Part shown: piece after piece, positions 43,436 to 52,432 of the stretch
How positions within the stretch are numbered: position 1 is the stretch's first letter
Layout of the letters: each line of letters begins with the position of its first letter
Source: Thiothrix eikelboomii
GTDB lineage: Bacteria > Pseudomonadota > Gammaproteobacteria > Thiotrichales > Thiotrichaceae
Direction: 5' to 3'
DNA length: 64,000 nucleotides
Assembly: GCF_900167255.1 (NCBI RefSeq)
Contig: NZ_FUYB01000006.1
Coordinates: forward strand, 82,677-146,676
The notes under the pieces: model-generated
The model's database searches: none
Seen by the model: only the letters and a program-made list of their open reading frames with translations
What the model was told of the DNA's origin: nothing
Translations under genes and position numbers: made by a program

Positions 43436-43464
43436 TTTAATATTTAGCGAGTTTAAACCTGAAG

Positions 43465-43929
43465 ATGAAAATTAAAATCGGTTTTGCAATGGGCATCATC
43501 GCCTTGATGGTCGCGGCTTGTTCTAGTCATGAGCAGCATGGCTCAGGCCATCCGGTCGCTGATTTAACTAAACTTAACCACCCAGGTGCCAAGGTATATC
43601 AATCCGCCTGTATGAGCTGCCATGCCTTGGCGGCTAAAGAAGAGGGTAGTGTGGCTCCACCTTTGTTTGGGGTGAAGGATCATGTGATTAAAGCCTACCC
43701 AGAGCGAGCCGCTTTTATTCAGCGCGTGGTTACTTGGGTGAAAGCACCCAATCCCAATGATGTGTTAATGCCAGGCGCCGTGAAAAAGTTCGGCTTGATG
43801 CCTGCTCAAGCACAGCTCAGTGATGCTGATTTACAAGCCGTGGCTGAGTTTATTTATGATACTGATTTCAACAAACCGGATTGGTATGCTGCTCATTATC
43901 AAGCGGAGCATGGTAAGAAGCCGCACTAA
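43465..43929 (+). CDS. Monohaem cytochrome c lipoprotein
   Basis: The 154-residue product starts with a lipoprotein signal and lipobox VAAC (Cys19). A cytochrome c domain follows with haem site CMSCH, and Met residues in VLMPGAVKKFGLMPA for axial ligation. It would be anchored at the periplasmic side of a membrane as an electron carrier. It is monocistronic and has a long inverted repeat in its leader region. Partners are unknown. Confidence 0.85.
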   Translation: MKIKIGFAMGIIALMVAACSSHEQHGSGHPVADLTKLNHPGAKVYQSACMSCHALAAKEEGSVAPPLFGVKDHVIKAYPERAAFIQRVVTWVKAPNPNDVLMPGAVKKFGLMPAQAQLSDADLQAVAEFIYDTDFNKPDWYAAHYQAEHGKKPH

Positions 43930-43940
43930 TCGTCTTTAAT

Positions 43941-43970
43941 CCGGCATCGCTCTCGCAAGACGGATGCCGG
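43941..43970. repeat. Inverted repeat after the cytochrome gene
   Basis: CCGGCATC and GATGCCGG form a perfect 8-base-pair stem, but no T-run follows, so a classical terminator is not supported. Confidence 0.6.
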
Positions 43971-44015
43971 ATACCTCTATAACCTGAGTTATTAACTCAT
44001 TAGTGGCCTATCTAC

Positions 44016-44750
44016 CTATTGAACGCTGAGTTTATAAGTCACATCTAGGGCGAAATCAGTGGCTTTAGCAGTAAAACGAATTCTATGATTCCCAACCGGG
44101 AGTGGAGGGAGCATGACCCAGTAACCGTCTGAAATAGAGGTTTCGCGAGTCACTGGTATTTCTTCATATTCAGTCACTAAAATAGAGTCAGCATTCATCT
44201 TAAACGGTAAGTTTTCAGATTGGGCACGCACGATAGGATAGTGCCAGATGCAAGCTTCCCCATTGATTCGACAAGTATACGTTTGCATGCTTAAAATACT
44301 GGCGTTAACTGCTTGGCGACAGTCGGTTTCATCTTTACAGCCTATCTCTGTACCGGGTGCAGGTGTCCACCAAACACTATTATAGATCGGGAAAAACAAG
44401 GCTTTTCCTTGCGGAATCGTACAAGAGCGGCTACTCGTTTCACCAAAGTTCCCGGCTAGAAACCAAACTTTACCTTTTTGGCCAACCGAGCAATCCATAG
44501 CGCCATTTTGAAACAAGGGGTTATTCGCTTTAGGAATATTGAATGCCCATTCCCACCAAGCATGCCCCCAGTTACCGATAGTTTTGCCATATATTTTCGG
44601 GTTTACCCCGGTAGCGCGGGTGAGGCTAGCAGCTGAACTTGCTAAGTTACTTGGTGTTTGATCAGCAGTAGGCTGCAAATCTGCTGCGAGAGTTGCTTGT
44701 TGACTGCCTAAAATCAGTGCTAAATAAGCCAGTAGAGACTTAAGTTTCAT
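44016..44750 (-). CDS. Secreted protein of unknown function, Trp- and Cys-rich
   Basis: A signal peptide (about 1-22) is followed by a ~220-residue domain with GNWGHAWWEWAFNIPKANNP, VWFLAGNFGETSSRSCTIPQGKALFFPIYNSVWW, and a C-terminal beta-rich part ending in VGNHRIRFTAKA-like strands. Six Cys in the mature part could form disulfides. I do not recognise a named family, although the W-WW and FFPI blocks look like conserved cores. It appears monocistronic, convergent with the cytochrome lipoprotein gene. No function is proposed. Confidence 0.7.
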   Translation of the reverse strand: MKLKSLLAYLALILGSQQATLAADLQPTADQTPSNLASSAASLTRATGVNPKIYGKTIGNWGHAWWEWAFNIPKANNPLFQNGAMDCSVGQKGKVWFLAGNFGETSSRSCTIPQGKALFFPIYNSVWWTPAPGTEIGCKDETDCRQAVNASILSMQTYTCRINGEACIWHYPIVRAQSENLPFKMNADSILVTEYEEIPVTRETSISDGYWVMLPPLPVGNHRIRFTAKATDFALDVTYKLSVQ

Positions 44751-44917
44751 CGTTTTTCCCTCCTTACACTCTGCTAATTGAGTGCTACTAGCTTCCTGCC
44801 AAATTAGGCTGGTTGTCCTGAAATCTTTACGAAAAATAACTGAAATTAAGGTTGGCAGGTCTCTGCTGGGGGATGAAATACACTAAACCTAGCGGTTGAA
44901 TAGTTCGCGTTGTAGAG

Positions 44918-44945
44918 TTGCCTGCCCTGAGCAAGTCGCTACAAT
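44918..44945 (+). promoter_or_regulatory. Candidate purH promoter
   Basis: TTGCCT (44918-44923) and TACAAT (44940-44945) are spaced by 16 bases. The predicted start near 44952 leaves a 27-base leader to the ATG at 44979. Confidence 0.5.
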
Positions 44946-44978
44946 AGGCGCTTTTCTTTGACCCCGGATTTCAACCCC

Positions 44979-46571
44979 ATGACGAGTTCTGCTAATCATT
45001 CAAATTTACCTGTCACCCGTGCTTTACTGAGTGTGTCTGATAAAACGGGCATTCTGGAGCTAGCTCAGTTTCTGCATACTCAAGGTGTCGAGCTACTCTC
45101 CACAGGGGGAACAGCTAAGCTGTTAGCAGATCATCAAATCCCTGTGATTGAGGTGTCTAAGCACACAGGGTTTCCAGAAATGATGGATGGACGAGTGAAA
45201 ACCTTGCATCCAAAAATTCATGGTGGGATTCTAGGGCGGCGTGGCACGGATGATGCCGTGATGGCCGAGCATGGCATCGGGCGGATTGATTTAATTGTCG
45301 TGAATCTTTATCCGTTTGAAGCGACGGTAGCTAAGCCTGATTGCAGCTTAGAAGAGGCGATAGAAAATATTGATATTGGCGGGCCTACAATGGTACGGGC
45401 GAGTGCTAAAAATCATGCCCATGTGACGATTGTAGTGAATCCAGCTGACTACCCGCGTATTCAAGCAGAAATGCAGCAAGAGGCAGGGCGGATTAGTCTA
45501 GACACTCGTTTGGATTTAGCGATTAAAGCCTTTGAGCATACCGCAGGTTATGACGGAATGATTGCCAATTATTTTGGCTCACGAGTCGCGGGTGGCACGC
45601 CGACAGCTCCTGTGCAATTCCCGCGTACCTTTAATCTACAAATGAACAAGCTGCAAGATTTACGTTATGGCGAAAATGCTCATCAGCAAGCGGCTTTTTA
45701 TGCAGAAACTAAGCCCCCCTTAGGCAGTATAGCCAGTGCAGTACAAATTCAAGGCAAGGAGCTATCCTACAATAACATTGCGGATACGGATGCTGCTTTA
45801 GAATGTGTGAAGCAATTTGAGGCACCGGCTTGTGTAATTGTAAAGCATGCCAACCCTTGTGGTGTCGCAGTGGGGGCGAGTTTATTAGAAGCTTATGAGC
45901 GTGCATATCAGACGGATCCTGAGTCAGCCTTTGGTGGGATTATTGCTTTTAATCGCCCCTTAGATGCTGAAACCGCTCAACGGATTGTGGAGCGCCAATT
46001 CGTTGAAGTGATTATTGCCCCGAACCCTACACCAGCTGCTGTGGCAGTAGTAGCGGCTAAGAAAAATGTACGCTTACTCAGTCTTGAAGCTTGGCCTGCT
46101 CAGGCTAAGCCGAGTTTAGATTTCAAACGGGTGAATGGAGGCTTATTAGTCCAAACAGCGGATACGGCTTTATTCGACAGTTTAAGCGTAGTCACTGAGC
46201 GTCAGCCGACAGAGCCTGAATTAAATGATCTGCAATTTGCATGGCGAGTCGCTAAGTTTGTGAAATCGAATGCGATTGTCTATGCAAAAAATAATATGAC
46301 CCTTGGTGTTGGAGCAGGGCAGATGAGTCGGGTCAATTCAGCTCGAATTGCTGCGATTAAAGCCGAGCAAGCAGGCTTAGCACTCATCGGGGCGGTGATG
46401 GCCTCTGATGCATTCTTCCCCTTCCGGGATGGGATTGATAATGCCGCTAAAGTCGGGATTAAAGCAGTGATTCAACCCGGTGGTTCGATGCGTGATCAAG
46501 AAGTGATTGATGCGGCTAATGAGCAGGGGATAGCAATGATTTTTACAGGTATGCGGCATTTTCGGCATTAA
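44979..46571 (+). CDS. purH: Bifunctional AICAR transformylase/IMP cyclohydrolase
   Basis: The ~530-residue enzyme does the last two steps of purine synthesis. The N-terminal MGS-like cyclohydrolase domain has [17 protein letters not shown] and [10 protein letters not shown]; the C-terminal transformylase domain has [31 protein letters not shown] and the end [11 protein letters not shown]...[12 protein letters not shown]. An in-frame TTG at 44958 exists, but the promoter position favours the ATG at 44979; the ribosome site is weak in either case. Confidence 0.96.
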   Translation: MTSSANHSNLPVTRALLSVSDKTGILELAQFLHTQGVELLSTGGTAKLLADHQIPVIEVSKHTGFPEMMDGRVKTLHPKIHGGILGRRGTDDAVMAEHGIGRIDLIVVNLYPFEATVAKPDCSLEEAIENIDIGGPTMVRASAKNHAHVTIVVNPADYPRIQAEMQQEAGRISLDTRLDLAIKAFEHTAGYDGMIANYFGSRVAGGTPTAPVQFPRTFNLQMNKLQDLRYGENAHQQAAFYAETKPPLGSIASAVQIQGKELSYNNIADTDAALECVKQFEAPACVIVKHANPCGVAVGASLLEAYERAYQTDPESAFGGIIAFNRPLDAETAQRIVERQFVEVIIAPNPTPAAVAVVAAKKNVRLLSLEAWPAQAKPSLDFKRVNGGLLVQTADTALFDSLSVVTERQPTEPELNDLQFAWRVAKFVKSNAIVYAKNNMTLGVGAGQMSRVNSARIAAIKAEQAGLALIGAVMASDAFFPFRDGIDNAAKVGIKAVIQPGGSMRDQEVIDAANEQGIAMIFTGMRHFRH

Positions 46572-46628
46572 CGCAAGAGAACGAGAGAGCTGTTCTGTTA
46601 GCTTAGTTGTACTTGTTTGCGTTTCAAT

Positions 46629-46653
46629 TCGAGCTAGTTATCGGCTAGCTCGA
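46629..46653. terminator. Hairpin between convergent purH and a small secreted-protein gene
   Basis: TCGAGCTAG and CTAGCTCGA form a perfect 9-base-pair stem with a 7-base loop. There is no clear T-run, so it may be a weak or Rho-aided end. Confidence 0.45.
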
Positions 46654-46669
46654 GTGTTGGGTCGAAGGT

Positions 46670-47023
46670 TTAACGTAAGTTCAAAACTAGATGATGAGTC
46701 CCACCTTCTTCAATAGTAATAACCTGTGTCTCAGTTTTGCTGCCAGCACTAGCATGAACTTGATATTTGCCCGCTTCTAAATCCACGACTGCTGAATGGC
46801 GCGTAATCGTGAGTTCTATATTACGGGTATTTTTATTCGTCAGCTTTAAGGGCGTTAAATGCCATACCACTTCACGAAAAGCGGGTTCGCCATTAATGGT
46901 CGCTAACAGTTTAAGTTGACCCGTTACTCCGTTGACCAGTACTCCGAATGAATTTCCAGATAGGACTAGGAGTGCTGTTAGGCAAAGCCAGCGTACCCTC
47001 ATACTAGTTACACAGCTTTTCAT
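46670..47023 (-). CDS. Small exported protein of unknown function
   Basis: From the ATG at 47023 (GAGGAA six bases upstream) the 117-residue product has a signal peptide (about 1-27) and a compact beta-rich domain containing VVWHLTPLKL and LEAGKYQVHASAGSKTETQVITIEEGG, which looks like a carboxypeptidase-regulatory/PEGA-type beta sandwich. I recognise no specific family. It is monocistronic, with its own 138-base upstream gap. Confidence 0.6.
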   Translation of the reverse strand: MKSCVTSMRVRWLCLTALLVLSGNSFGVLVNGVTGQLKLLATINGEPAFREVVWHLTPLKLTNKNTRNIELTITRHSAVVDLEAGKYQVHASAGSKTETQVITIEEGGTHHLVLNLR

Positions 47024-47161
47024 CGTAATTCCTCTACAATATTGTCGTTTAAACACGCAGATTGAATCTTGTTCTAGTTAGATTGATATTTATTTAACCA
47101 AGACAGTCTACAGTAGTGATTTGACCAAAAAAAGTTCAAGCTAATTCTTGTTAATCTGGCG

Positions 47162-47935
47162 TTAGGTTTGAAGTAACAGGCGCAGTGACACGAGTAACGA
47201 AACGATCACTAATAAAGGCCGGATCAGCTGACTACCATGCCGAATAGCCAGTTTTGAACCGATAAAACTGCCAATTATTTGGCCAATTCCCATCGTAAGG
47301 CCTAACAGCCAAAGCAGATGACCAGAAAATGCAAACAGTATCAGCGATGCAATATTGCTTGTGAAATTAAGGAGTTTAGTACCCGCAGTAGCCTTAGGTA
47401 AGCTGTAACCTAAGAGCGTAACAAAGGCAATTACAAAAAAAGTTCCAGTGCCAGGCCCAAAAAAGCCATCATAAAAGCCAATACTAAAACCCGCTGTGGC
47501 GGCAAAAGTGTTCTTACTAATGCGTTGTCTGCGTTCGTGCTCACCGAGTTGGGGGGAAAACATAAAATAAAGCGCAAAGGCTATCAGTAAGAGGGGAATC
47601 AATTGAGCCAGAAAGCTAGGATCTATTTTTTGGACGGTCCATGCCCCACTGGCTGCACCGAGAAAGCTTAAAATAATTGCCGCACGATGCTCCGAGGGCT
47701 TAATTAAGCCTTGGCGACTGTAGTTCCATGTGGCGGTAAAAGAACCAAAGCTGGCTTGTAGTTTATTCGTTGCTAAGGCTTGCAGCGGCGATAAACCAGC
47801 CCACAAGAGCGCTGGAATCGTTAATAGGCCACCACCACCTGCAATGGCATCAATACCACCGGCTAGGACAGCAACTCCAAAGAGTATCAAGAATAAATCA
47901 AAGTCTATCGTCGCTAAATTCGGCAGTATGTCCAT
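47162..47935 (-). CDS. TSUP family (TauE/SafE-like) anion exporter
   Basis: The ~257-residue protein of about eight helices has AGGIDAIAGGGGLLTIPALLWAGLSPLQALATNKL, FYDGFFGPGTGTFF and a GSKLAIRHG segment, typical of the TSUP/UPF0721 family, some of whose members export sulfite or sulfoacetate. The ATG at 47935 is chosen because the longer GTG start at 47971 would lie inside the terminator-like hairpin of the upstream gene. A sulfur-compound role fits the fccAB genes nearby but is inference. Confidence 0.85.
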   Translation of the reverse strand: MDILPNLATIDFDLFLILFGVAVLAGGIDAIAGGGGLLTIPALLWAGLSPLQALATNKLQASFGSFTATWNYSRQGLIKPSEHRAAIILSFLGAASGAWTVQKIDPSFLAQLIPLLLIAFALYFMFSPQLGEHERRQRISKNTFAATAGFSIGFYDGFFGPGTGTFFVIAFVTLLGYSLPKATAGTKLLNFTSNIASLILFAFSGHLLWLLGLTMGIGQIIGSFIGSKLAIRHGSQLIRPLLVIVSLLVSLRLLLQT

Positions 47936-47962
47936 GCGAGGGTGTTTTAATGGGCAGTAATA

Positions 47963-47992
47963 GCAAGGCACTGCGTTTGAGTCAGTGCCTTG
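47963..47992 (-). terminator. Hairpin after the dual cytochrome c gene
   Basis: CAAGGCACTG and CAGTGCCTTG form a perfect 10-base-pair stem with a 9-10-base loop just downstream of the leftward cytochrome gene. The T-run after it is poor. Confidence 0.55.
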
Positions 47993-48011
47993 TTGTGCAG
48001 AAAACGAAGTT

Positions 48012-48977
48012 TTACTGAGCTTGTGAGGTCATCCAATCAACAGCCGCTTTCACTTCATCATCAGATAAGGCTGGATTGCCACCTTTAGCAGGCATGGCAT
48101 TGAAGCCTTGAAGCGAATGGGTATATAAAGTTTCTTGGCCAGCGGCTAGGCGTGGAGCCCAAGCGGCTTTATCACCCAATTTAGGTGAGTTTGCAATGCC
48201 GACATCATGGCAAGAAAAGCAAATGCTCCGATAAATCTTCTCACCATCAATCCCGGCTGTGGGAGCGGCTTGTTGTGCGGTATCAGCGGCCGGCGCAGTG
48301 GCAGTAGTAACTGCTGTGGTTTCGGCTGGGGCAGCGGCAGTAGTAGTTGCTGTGGTTTCGGCTGTGGCTGTTTCAGTCGTGACGGCTGGTGTTGCGGTGG
48401 CTTCAGCGGCTGGAGCAGCTGTTGGTGTAGTGGCTGCTGGAGCTGCAGTTGCTGGAGCCGGTGTTGCCGCTGCGCCAGCGGCTGGGGCTGCACCTGCATC
48501 TTTACTGAGGTCAATCCCTGCTTTACCCGTCATATACAGAATAGCATCGGTTAATTCCTGTTCAGTGAGGGTCGGATCCCCCCCTTTGGCAGGCATTTGA
48601 TTAAGGCCATTCGTAGCTGAGCTGACTAAACCTTGTAAGCCTTTTGCGGCACGTGGTTCCCAAGCGGCTTTATCATCCAGTTTCGGTGCATTTAAAACAC
48701 CGGTTGTATGGCAAGACGTACACACTGCATTAAAGACTTGCTCGCCAGTTCGTGCGACAGGAGCGATAGATTTATCAACAGTAACAACTGTGCCAATCGG
48801 TTTTAGATTAGCAGTGGCTGCGGCCTCAAACATACTGGTATCTTGAGCACCGACCGTAGAGTTACGGCTAATGGTGTTGAATAAATTCGATACAAGTACA
48901 GCCACTGCTGCACCTAGAACCACTAAACTACCGATTAGAACGGGTTTAGCGTAAGGATCTTTTGGAATTGAAGCCAC
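48012..48977 (-). CDS. Membrane-anchored dual-domain cytochrome c5-type protein
   Basis: The GTG at 48977 with GGGAG just upstream gives a 321-residue protein. It has an N-terminal membrane anchor (PVLIGSLVVLGAAVAVLV), a cytochrome c5-like domain with CTSCH and MPAKGGDP, a ~95-residue Ala/Pro/Thr/Glu linker of degenerate repeats, and a second c5-like domain with CFSCH and MPAKGGNP. Each domain keeps the Met in NQMPAKGG / NAMPAKGG as the axial ligand. Such proteins carry electrons to terminal oxidases in related bacteria; the partner is not shown here. Confidence 0.87.
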   Translation of the reverse strand: MASIPKDPYAKPVLIGSLVVLGAAVAVLVSNLFNTISRNSTVGAQDTSMFEAAATANLKPIGTVVTVDKSIAPVARTGEQVFNAVCTSCHTTGVLNAPKLDDKAAWEPRAAKGLQGLVSSATNGLNQMPAKGGDPTLTEQELTDAILYMTGKAGIDLSKDAGAAPAAGAAATPAPATAAPAATTPTAAPAAEATATPAVTTETATAETTATTTAAAPAETTAVTTATAPAADTAQQAAPTAGIDGEKIYRSICFSCHDVGIANSPKLGDKAAWAPRLAAGQETLYTHSLQGFNAMPAKGGNPALSDDEVKAAVDWMTSQAQ

Positions 48978-49436
48978 ATTGTTCTCCCTTAGATCGAACC
49001 TCTTTAGGTTCGCCACACAAGACTGAAAAAGTGAAAAAGCTGTTAAACGGGGGAGATTATATTGGAAGGAGCTAATATTCTCCAAGTACCGATTTTCAAA
49101 ACTTGACCTTTGTCATGGTTTATTTTCTATGAACTTGCATTCTACACTTTGCATCTTGACCTTACATCTTGTGGAAAAATTAACCCTAGGTAGGATGTTA
49201 TCGTTGAGTCATTCCCTGCGTCGTGCTTAGTCTTTGCTCTATTGGCTTGATTATTTTGGGTTGGTGAGCAGAAGAGCCGAGTTTGTTTACACCTTTTTTA
49301 CATCTCAAGTGACATCATCGGGCTGCTTCGGTTCACTAATGTTTGCTCTAAAGTATCGCTAAGCACACGTTTTCTATGCATGTCTACGCATCCTTGCAAG
49401 GCACGGTTTTGTTATAAAGGGAGGAGTCAGCATAAC
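48978..49436. other. 459-base divergent intergenic region
   Basis: It lies between the leftward cytochrome c gene and the rightward DUF485/symporter genes and must hold both promoters. TTGACC-like hexamers occur at about 49103 and 49157, without convincing -10 partners. I see no ORF with a ribosome site, no RNA gene and no clear operator. Confidence 0.4.
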
Positions 49437-49751
49437 ATGACAATAACAGTTAACTGGGCTGCTATAGATAAAGACCCGCGCTTTCAGGCTTTGCATAAAA
49501 GAAAAACGACTTTCCTCTGGGGCTTGATGATTTTCTCACTCATTTATTACTTCTTATTGCCGATCGGTGCAGCTTACTTCCCTGAATTGTTTAAAACTAA
49601 GGTCTGGGGTGCCATGAATTTTGGTATTTTGTTTGCTTTGTCTGAGTTCGTGGTGGCTTGGGCGGTTGCATTTATTTATACGCATCGCGCTAACCGTGAG
49701 TTTGATGCAATGGTGGCTGACATCGTTCGTGATGCTGAATTAATTCGATAA
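49437..49751 (+). CDS. DUF485 family small membrane protein (symporter partner)
   Basis: From the ATG at 49437 (GGGAGGAG upstream) the 104-residue protein has a hydrophilic start with DPRFQALHKRKTTF and two membrane helices, as in YjcH, which is encoded before the acetate permease ActP in enterobacteria. It ends 9 bases before a symporter gene. It probably assists that transporter, but its biochemical role is not known. Confidence 0.88.
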   Translation: MTITVNWAAIDKDPRFQALHKRKTTFLWGLMIFSLIYYFLLPIGAAYFPELFKTKVWGAMNFGILFALSEFVVAWAVAFIYTHRANREFDAMVADIVRDAELIR

Positions 49752-49760
49752 GGTGAATCA

Positions 49761-51791
49761 ATGAGCAAATGGTGGTGGATGCGAATGTCTTTACTAGGGT
49801 TGATGTTGATTAGCCCAGTTACTTTGGCTGCAGATGCAGGCGCGGTTGCTCCTCAATATAAATGGCTAACCTTTATTGTATTCGGTGCGATTATTGCGCT
49901 GACCATGTTTGTCACTTATCGCGCCGCCAAAGAAACTCATTCGGCTACCGATTTTTATGCAGCGGGGCGGTCGGTTTCCGGCATGCAAAATGGTTGGGCG
50001 ATTGCAGGCGATTATTTATCAGCAGCCTCTTTTTTAGGTATTGCGGGTTTGATTTCGCTCTACGGTTATGATGGCTTTATGTATTCTGTGGGATGGTTGG
50101 TGGCCTATATTGCTGTCTTGCTGATTATTGCTGAGCCATGCCGGAATATTGGTAAATATACCCTCGGTGATATTTTAGCGTTTCGCAATAATCCGAAGGC
50201 CGCGAAAATCATTGCGGCGATTTCAACAGTGACTGTTTCGACTTTTTATCTCACGGCACAAATGGTCGGTGGGGGAGTGCTCGTTAAAACCCTGATTGGT
50301 ATCGACTATGAAATCTCAGTGATCGTAGTGGGTGCCTTGATGTTGACTTATGTGGTCTTTGGTGGGATGAAGGCGACGACTTGGGTGCAAATCATTAAAG
50401 CGATTCTATTAGTCACGGCTTCGATTTTGCTCGTCATTTTTACTTGGGGGCAGTACGGTTTCTCATTCCCCGGCTTCTTGCAAGCGGCCGTCGATAATCA
50501 AGATATTCAAAATCAAGTGGCTAAGTTAGTCGGTGATGCAGCCACTAATATGACACCAGCGGAACTTGGTCAGCGTTTCTTAGAGCCGGGTTTATATCTG
50601 AAAAATCCAATTGACCAAATTTCATTAGGTTTAGCTTTAGTGTTGGGTACGGCAGGGATGCCACATATTCTCATGCGTTTTTTCACCGTACCAACAGCAC
50701 AAGATGCGCGTAAATCAGTAATTTGGGCGATGGCGATCATTGGTGGTTTCTATGTGTTGACCTTATTCTTAGGATTAGGCGCGGCGATGAATGTGACCGC
50801 TGCGAAGATTGCCAGTTTCGATCCCGGCGGTAATATGGCTGCACCCTTGTTAGCCCAATATATTGGCGGCGGGGCTGATTCCATGTTAGGTAATCTCTTT
50901 CTAGCTTTTGTGGCTGCAGTCGCTTTTGCCACGATTGTTGCAGTGGTGGCTGGCTTGGTGTTGGCCTCTGCTTCAGCCATGTCACATGATTTATATGTTG
51001 GCGTATTCCGTGGCGAGCAAGCCTCTTCTAAAGAGCAGATTACCGCTGCTCGGGTTGCTACAGTGATTGTGGGCGCACTGGCGATTTATGTGGGGATCGC
51101 TGCTAAGGGGCAAAATGTCGCCCATTTAGTGGCCTTAGCCTTTGCAGTGGCCGCTTCGTCTAATTTGCCCGCCGTGTTTTTAACCTTGTATTGGAAGAAA
51201 ACCAATACTTGGGGGGTGGTCGCGGGCATGATTGCGGGAGCGGGTTCGGCCATTTTATTAGTTCTGTTGTCACCTAATATGACCTATCCCTTAGCTAAAG
51301 TCACTGAAGCGAAAAAAATCCTCGATGGTGAGCCAGCTAAAGAAGCGATTGTAGCTGCTCCAGCTCAAGGTGGGTTCATATGCGAGTTGTTTGCTAGCGC
51401 TGATTGTAAAAAAGCCGTGAAAGCAGCACCGGCAACTCCTGCGAAATTAGGTGCGCGTGAGCAACTGACCGCCGCTGAAAATGCCTTGACTGCGCTCGCC
51501 GATGAAACGGCTAAAGCGGCCAAAGCGCGGGAAATTACCAGTTTAAAAGCCACCGTGTCCAAAGCGGAAGCGGATTTGAAAAAGTTTGCAGGCCAAACCA
51601 CCAGTATGATGGGCTTAGAAAAACCTTGGTTTCAATTAAGAAACCCCGGCTTGATTTCAGTGCCTTTGGGTTTCTTGGTCACCATGTTATTTTCATTAAT
51701 CACCCGTGATCGGCGAGCCGAAGAGTTATGGGATGAGTTATATGTTCGTCAAAACACAGGGATTAATGCCGAGGCAGCTTATTTCCACTGA
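49761..51791 (+). CDS. Sodium:solute symporter (ActP/acetate-permease-like) with coiled-coil insertion
   Basis: The 676-residue SSS-family protein has a signal-like start and about 13 helices with SATDFYAAGRSVSGMQNGWAIAGDY, the sodium-site regions and AGMPHILMRFFTVPTAQDAR. Between the last helices (about residues 515-615) it carries a long hydrophilic Ala/Lys/Glu-rich stretch predicted as coiled coil, which is unusual in ActP. The DUF485 partner upstream supports a monocarboxylate (acetate-type) substrate. A second symporter pair follows downstream. Confidence 0.85.
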   Translation: MSKWWWMRMSLLGLMLISPVTLAADAGAVAPQYKWLTFIVFGAIIALTMFVTYRAAKETHSATDFYAAGRSVSGMQNGWAIAGDYLSAASFLGIAGLISLYGYDGFMYSVGWLVAYIAVLLIIAEPCRNIGKYTLGDILAFRNNPKAAKIIAAISTVTVSTFYLTAQMVGGGVLVKTLIGIDYEISVIVVGALMLTYVVFGGMKATTWVQIIKAILLVTASILLVIFTWGQYGFSFPGFLQAAVDNQDIQNQVAKLVGDAATNMTPAELGQRFLEPGLYLKNPIDQISLGLALVLGTAGMPHILMRFFTVPTAQDARKSVIWAMAIIGGFYVLTLFLGLGAAMNVTAAKIASFDPGGNMAAPLLAQYIGGGADSMLGNLFLAFVAAVAFATIVAVVAGLVLASASAMSHDLYVGVFRGEQASSKEQITAARVATVIVGALAIYVGIAAKGQNVAHLVALAFAVAASSNLPAVFLTLYWKKTNTWGVVAGMIAGAGSAILLVLLSPNMTYPLAKVTEAKKILDGEPAKEAIVAAPAQGGFICELFASADCKKAVKAAPATPAKLGAREQLTAAENALTALADETAKAAKAREITSLKATVSKAEADLKKFAGQTTSMMGLEKPWFQLRNPGLISVPLGFLVTMLFSLITRDRRAEELWDELYVRQNTGINAEAAYFH

Positions 51792-52165
51792 GTTGCATTG
51801 ATTGATGGTTGGGTTGAGCCTTAAAAACGAGTGATTAGACTGAGGATTCTTGAGTAAACCATGAGATTAATCGTGGGTTTGGGAAAATAAGGGCGGCATT
51901 TTGCTTGCTTCTGGTTACAGTTTCCCTTACCCTCGCGTCGAGGTGATTTCCTCGATAGCAGCCTAAAACTAAAAACGCCTGAATAAAACCAAACAGGCAA
52001 TCAGTAGTCATTACTGAGCGTTAATGAAAGTTAACCCTAGCCCACAGCAGTTATTGATTTTATACAAGATCTGTTATCTCAAACGGCGCGAGTTGTGTGT
52101 GGATGACGGTTTTATATAGATACTTAGGTTAGTTGTTTTATCTTTTTAATGGAGGAGTACTATCG
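51792..52165. other. 374-base intergenic region between two symporter operons
   Basis: It contains small hairpins (CCTCG-CGT-CGAGG at 51931-51943, GCCTG...CAGGC at about 51978-51999) and a half-matching FNR-like TTGAT-TTTA-TACAA near 52055. None is strong enough to name. There is no supportable ORF. Confidence 0.35.
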
Positions 52166-52420
52166 ATGAAAGATGATATGTCTGCTTACTGGTCAGCGAA
52201 TGTGCGTTTGCTGACTGTCTGCCTGGTCATCTGGTTTCTGGTGTCATTTGTGTTCGGTATCTTTTTAGTCGAACCCTTAAATGCCATCAAACTAGGCGGC
52301 TATAAACTAGGATTCTGGCTTGCTCAACAAGGCTCTATTTATACTTTCGTCATTTTGATTTTCTTCTATGCTTGGCGCATGGGGCAAATTGACCGTAAAT
52401 TTGATGTGCATGAGCAGTAA
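52166..52420 (+). CDS. DUF4212 small symporter subunit
   Basis: From the ATG at 52166 (perfect GGAGGAG upstream) the 84-residue protein has two membrane helices with SAYWSANVRLL, a LVSFVFGIFLVEPLN helix and FWLAQQGSIYTFVILIFFYAWRM, which define DUF4212. In other bacteria it precedes VC_2705-type sodium:solute symporters and is taken as their small subunit. It ends 12 bases before such a gene. Confidence 0.92.
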   Translation: MKDDMSAYWSANVRLLTVCLVIWFLVSFVFGIFLVEPLNAIKLGGYKLGFWLAQQGSIYTFVILIFFYAWRMGQIDRKFDVHEQ

Positions 52421-52432
52421 TAGGGGATCTAA

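Noticed and set aside
43941..43970. Hairpin after the cytochrome lipoprotein gene as a Rho-independent terminator
   Set aside because: The stem is perfect but no T-run follows on either strand.
47936..47971. GTG start of the TSUP transporter at 47971
   Set aside because: It falls inside a 10-base-pair hairpin that ends the upstream gene, and the extra residues are not membrane-like.
48146..48514. Gln/Pro/Leu-rich frame on the minus strand
   Set aside because: It is an out-of-frame reading of the same cytochrome linker repeats, with no start signal.
48207..48600. Gly/Ser/Cys- and Ala/Val-rich open frames on the plus strand
   Set aside because: They are antisense readings of the GC-biased Ala/Pro/Thr linker of the cytochrome c gene on the minus strand and have no ribosome site.
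52052..52068. FNR-like site before the DUF4212 gene
   Set aside because: Only one half-site (TTGAT) matches well; the other half reads TACAA.
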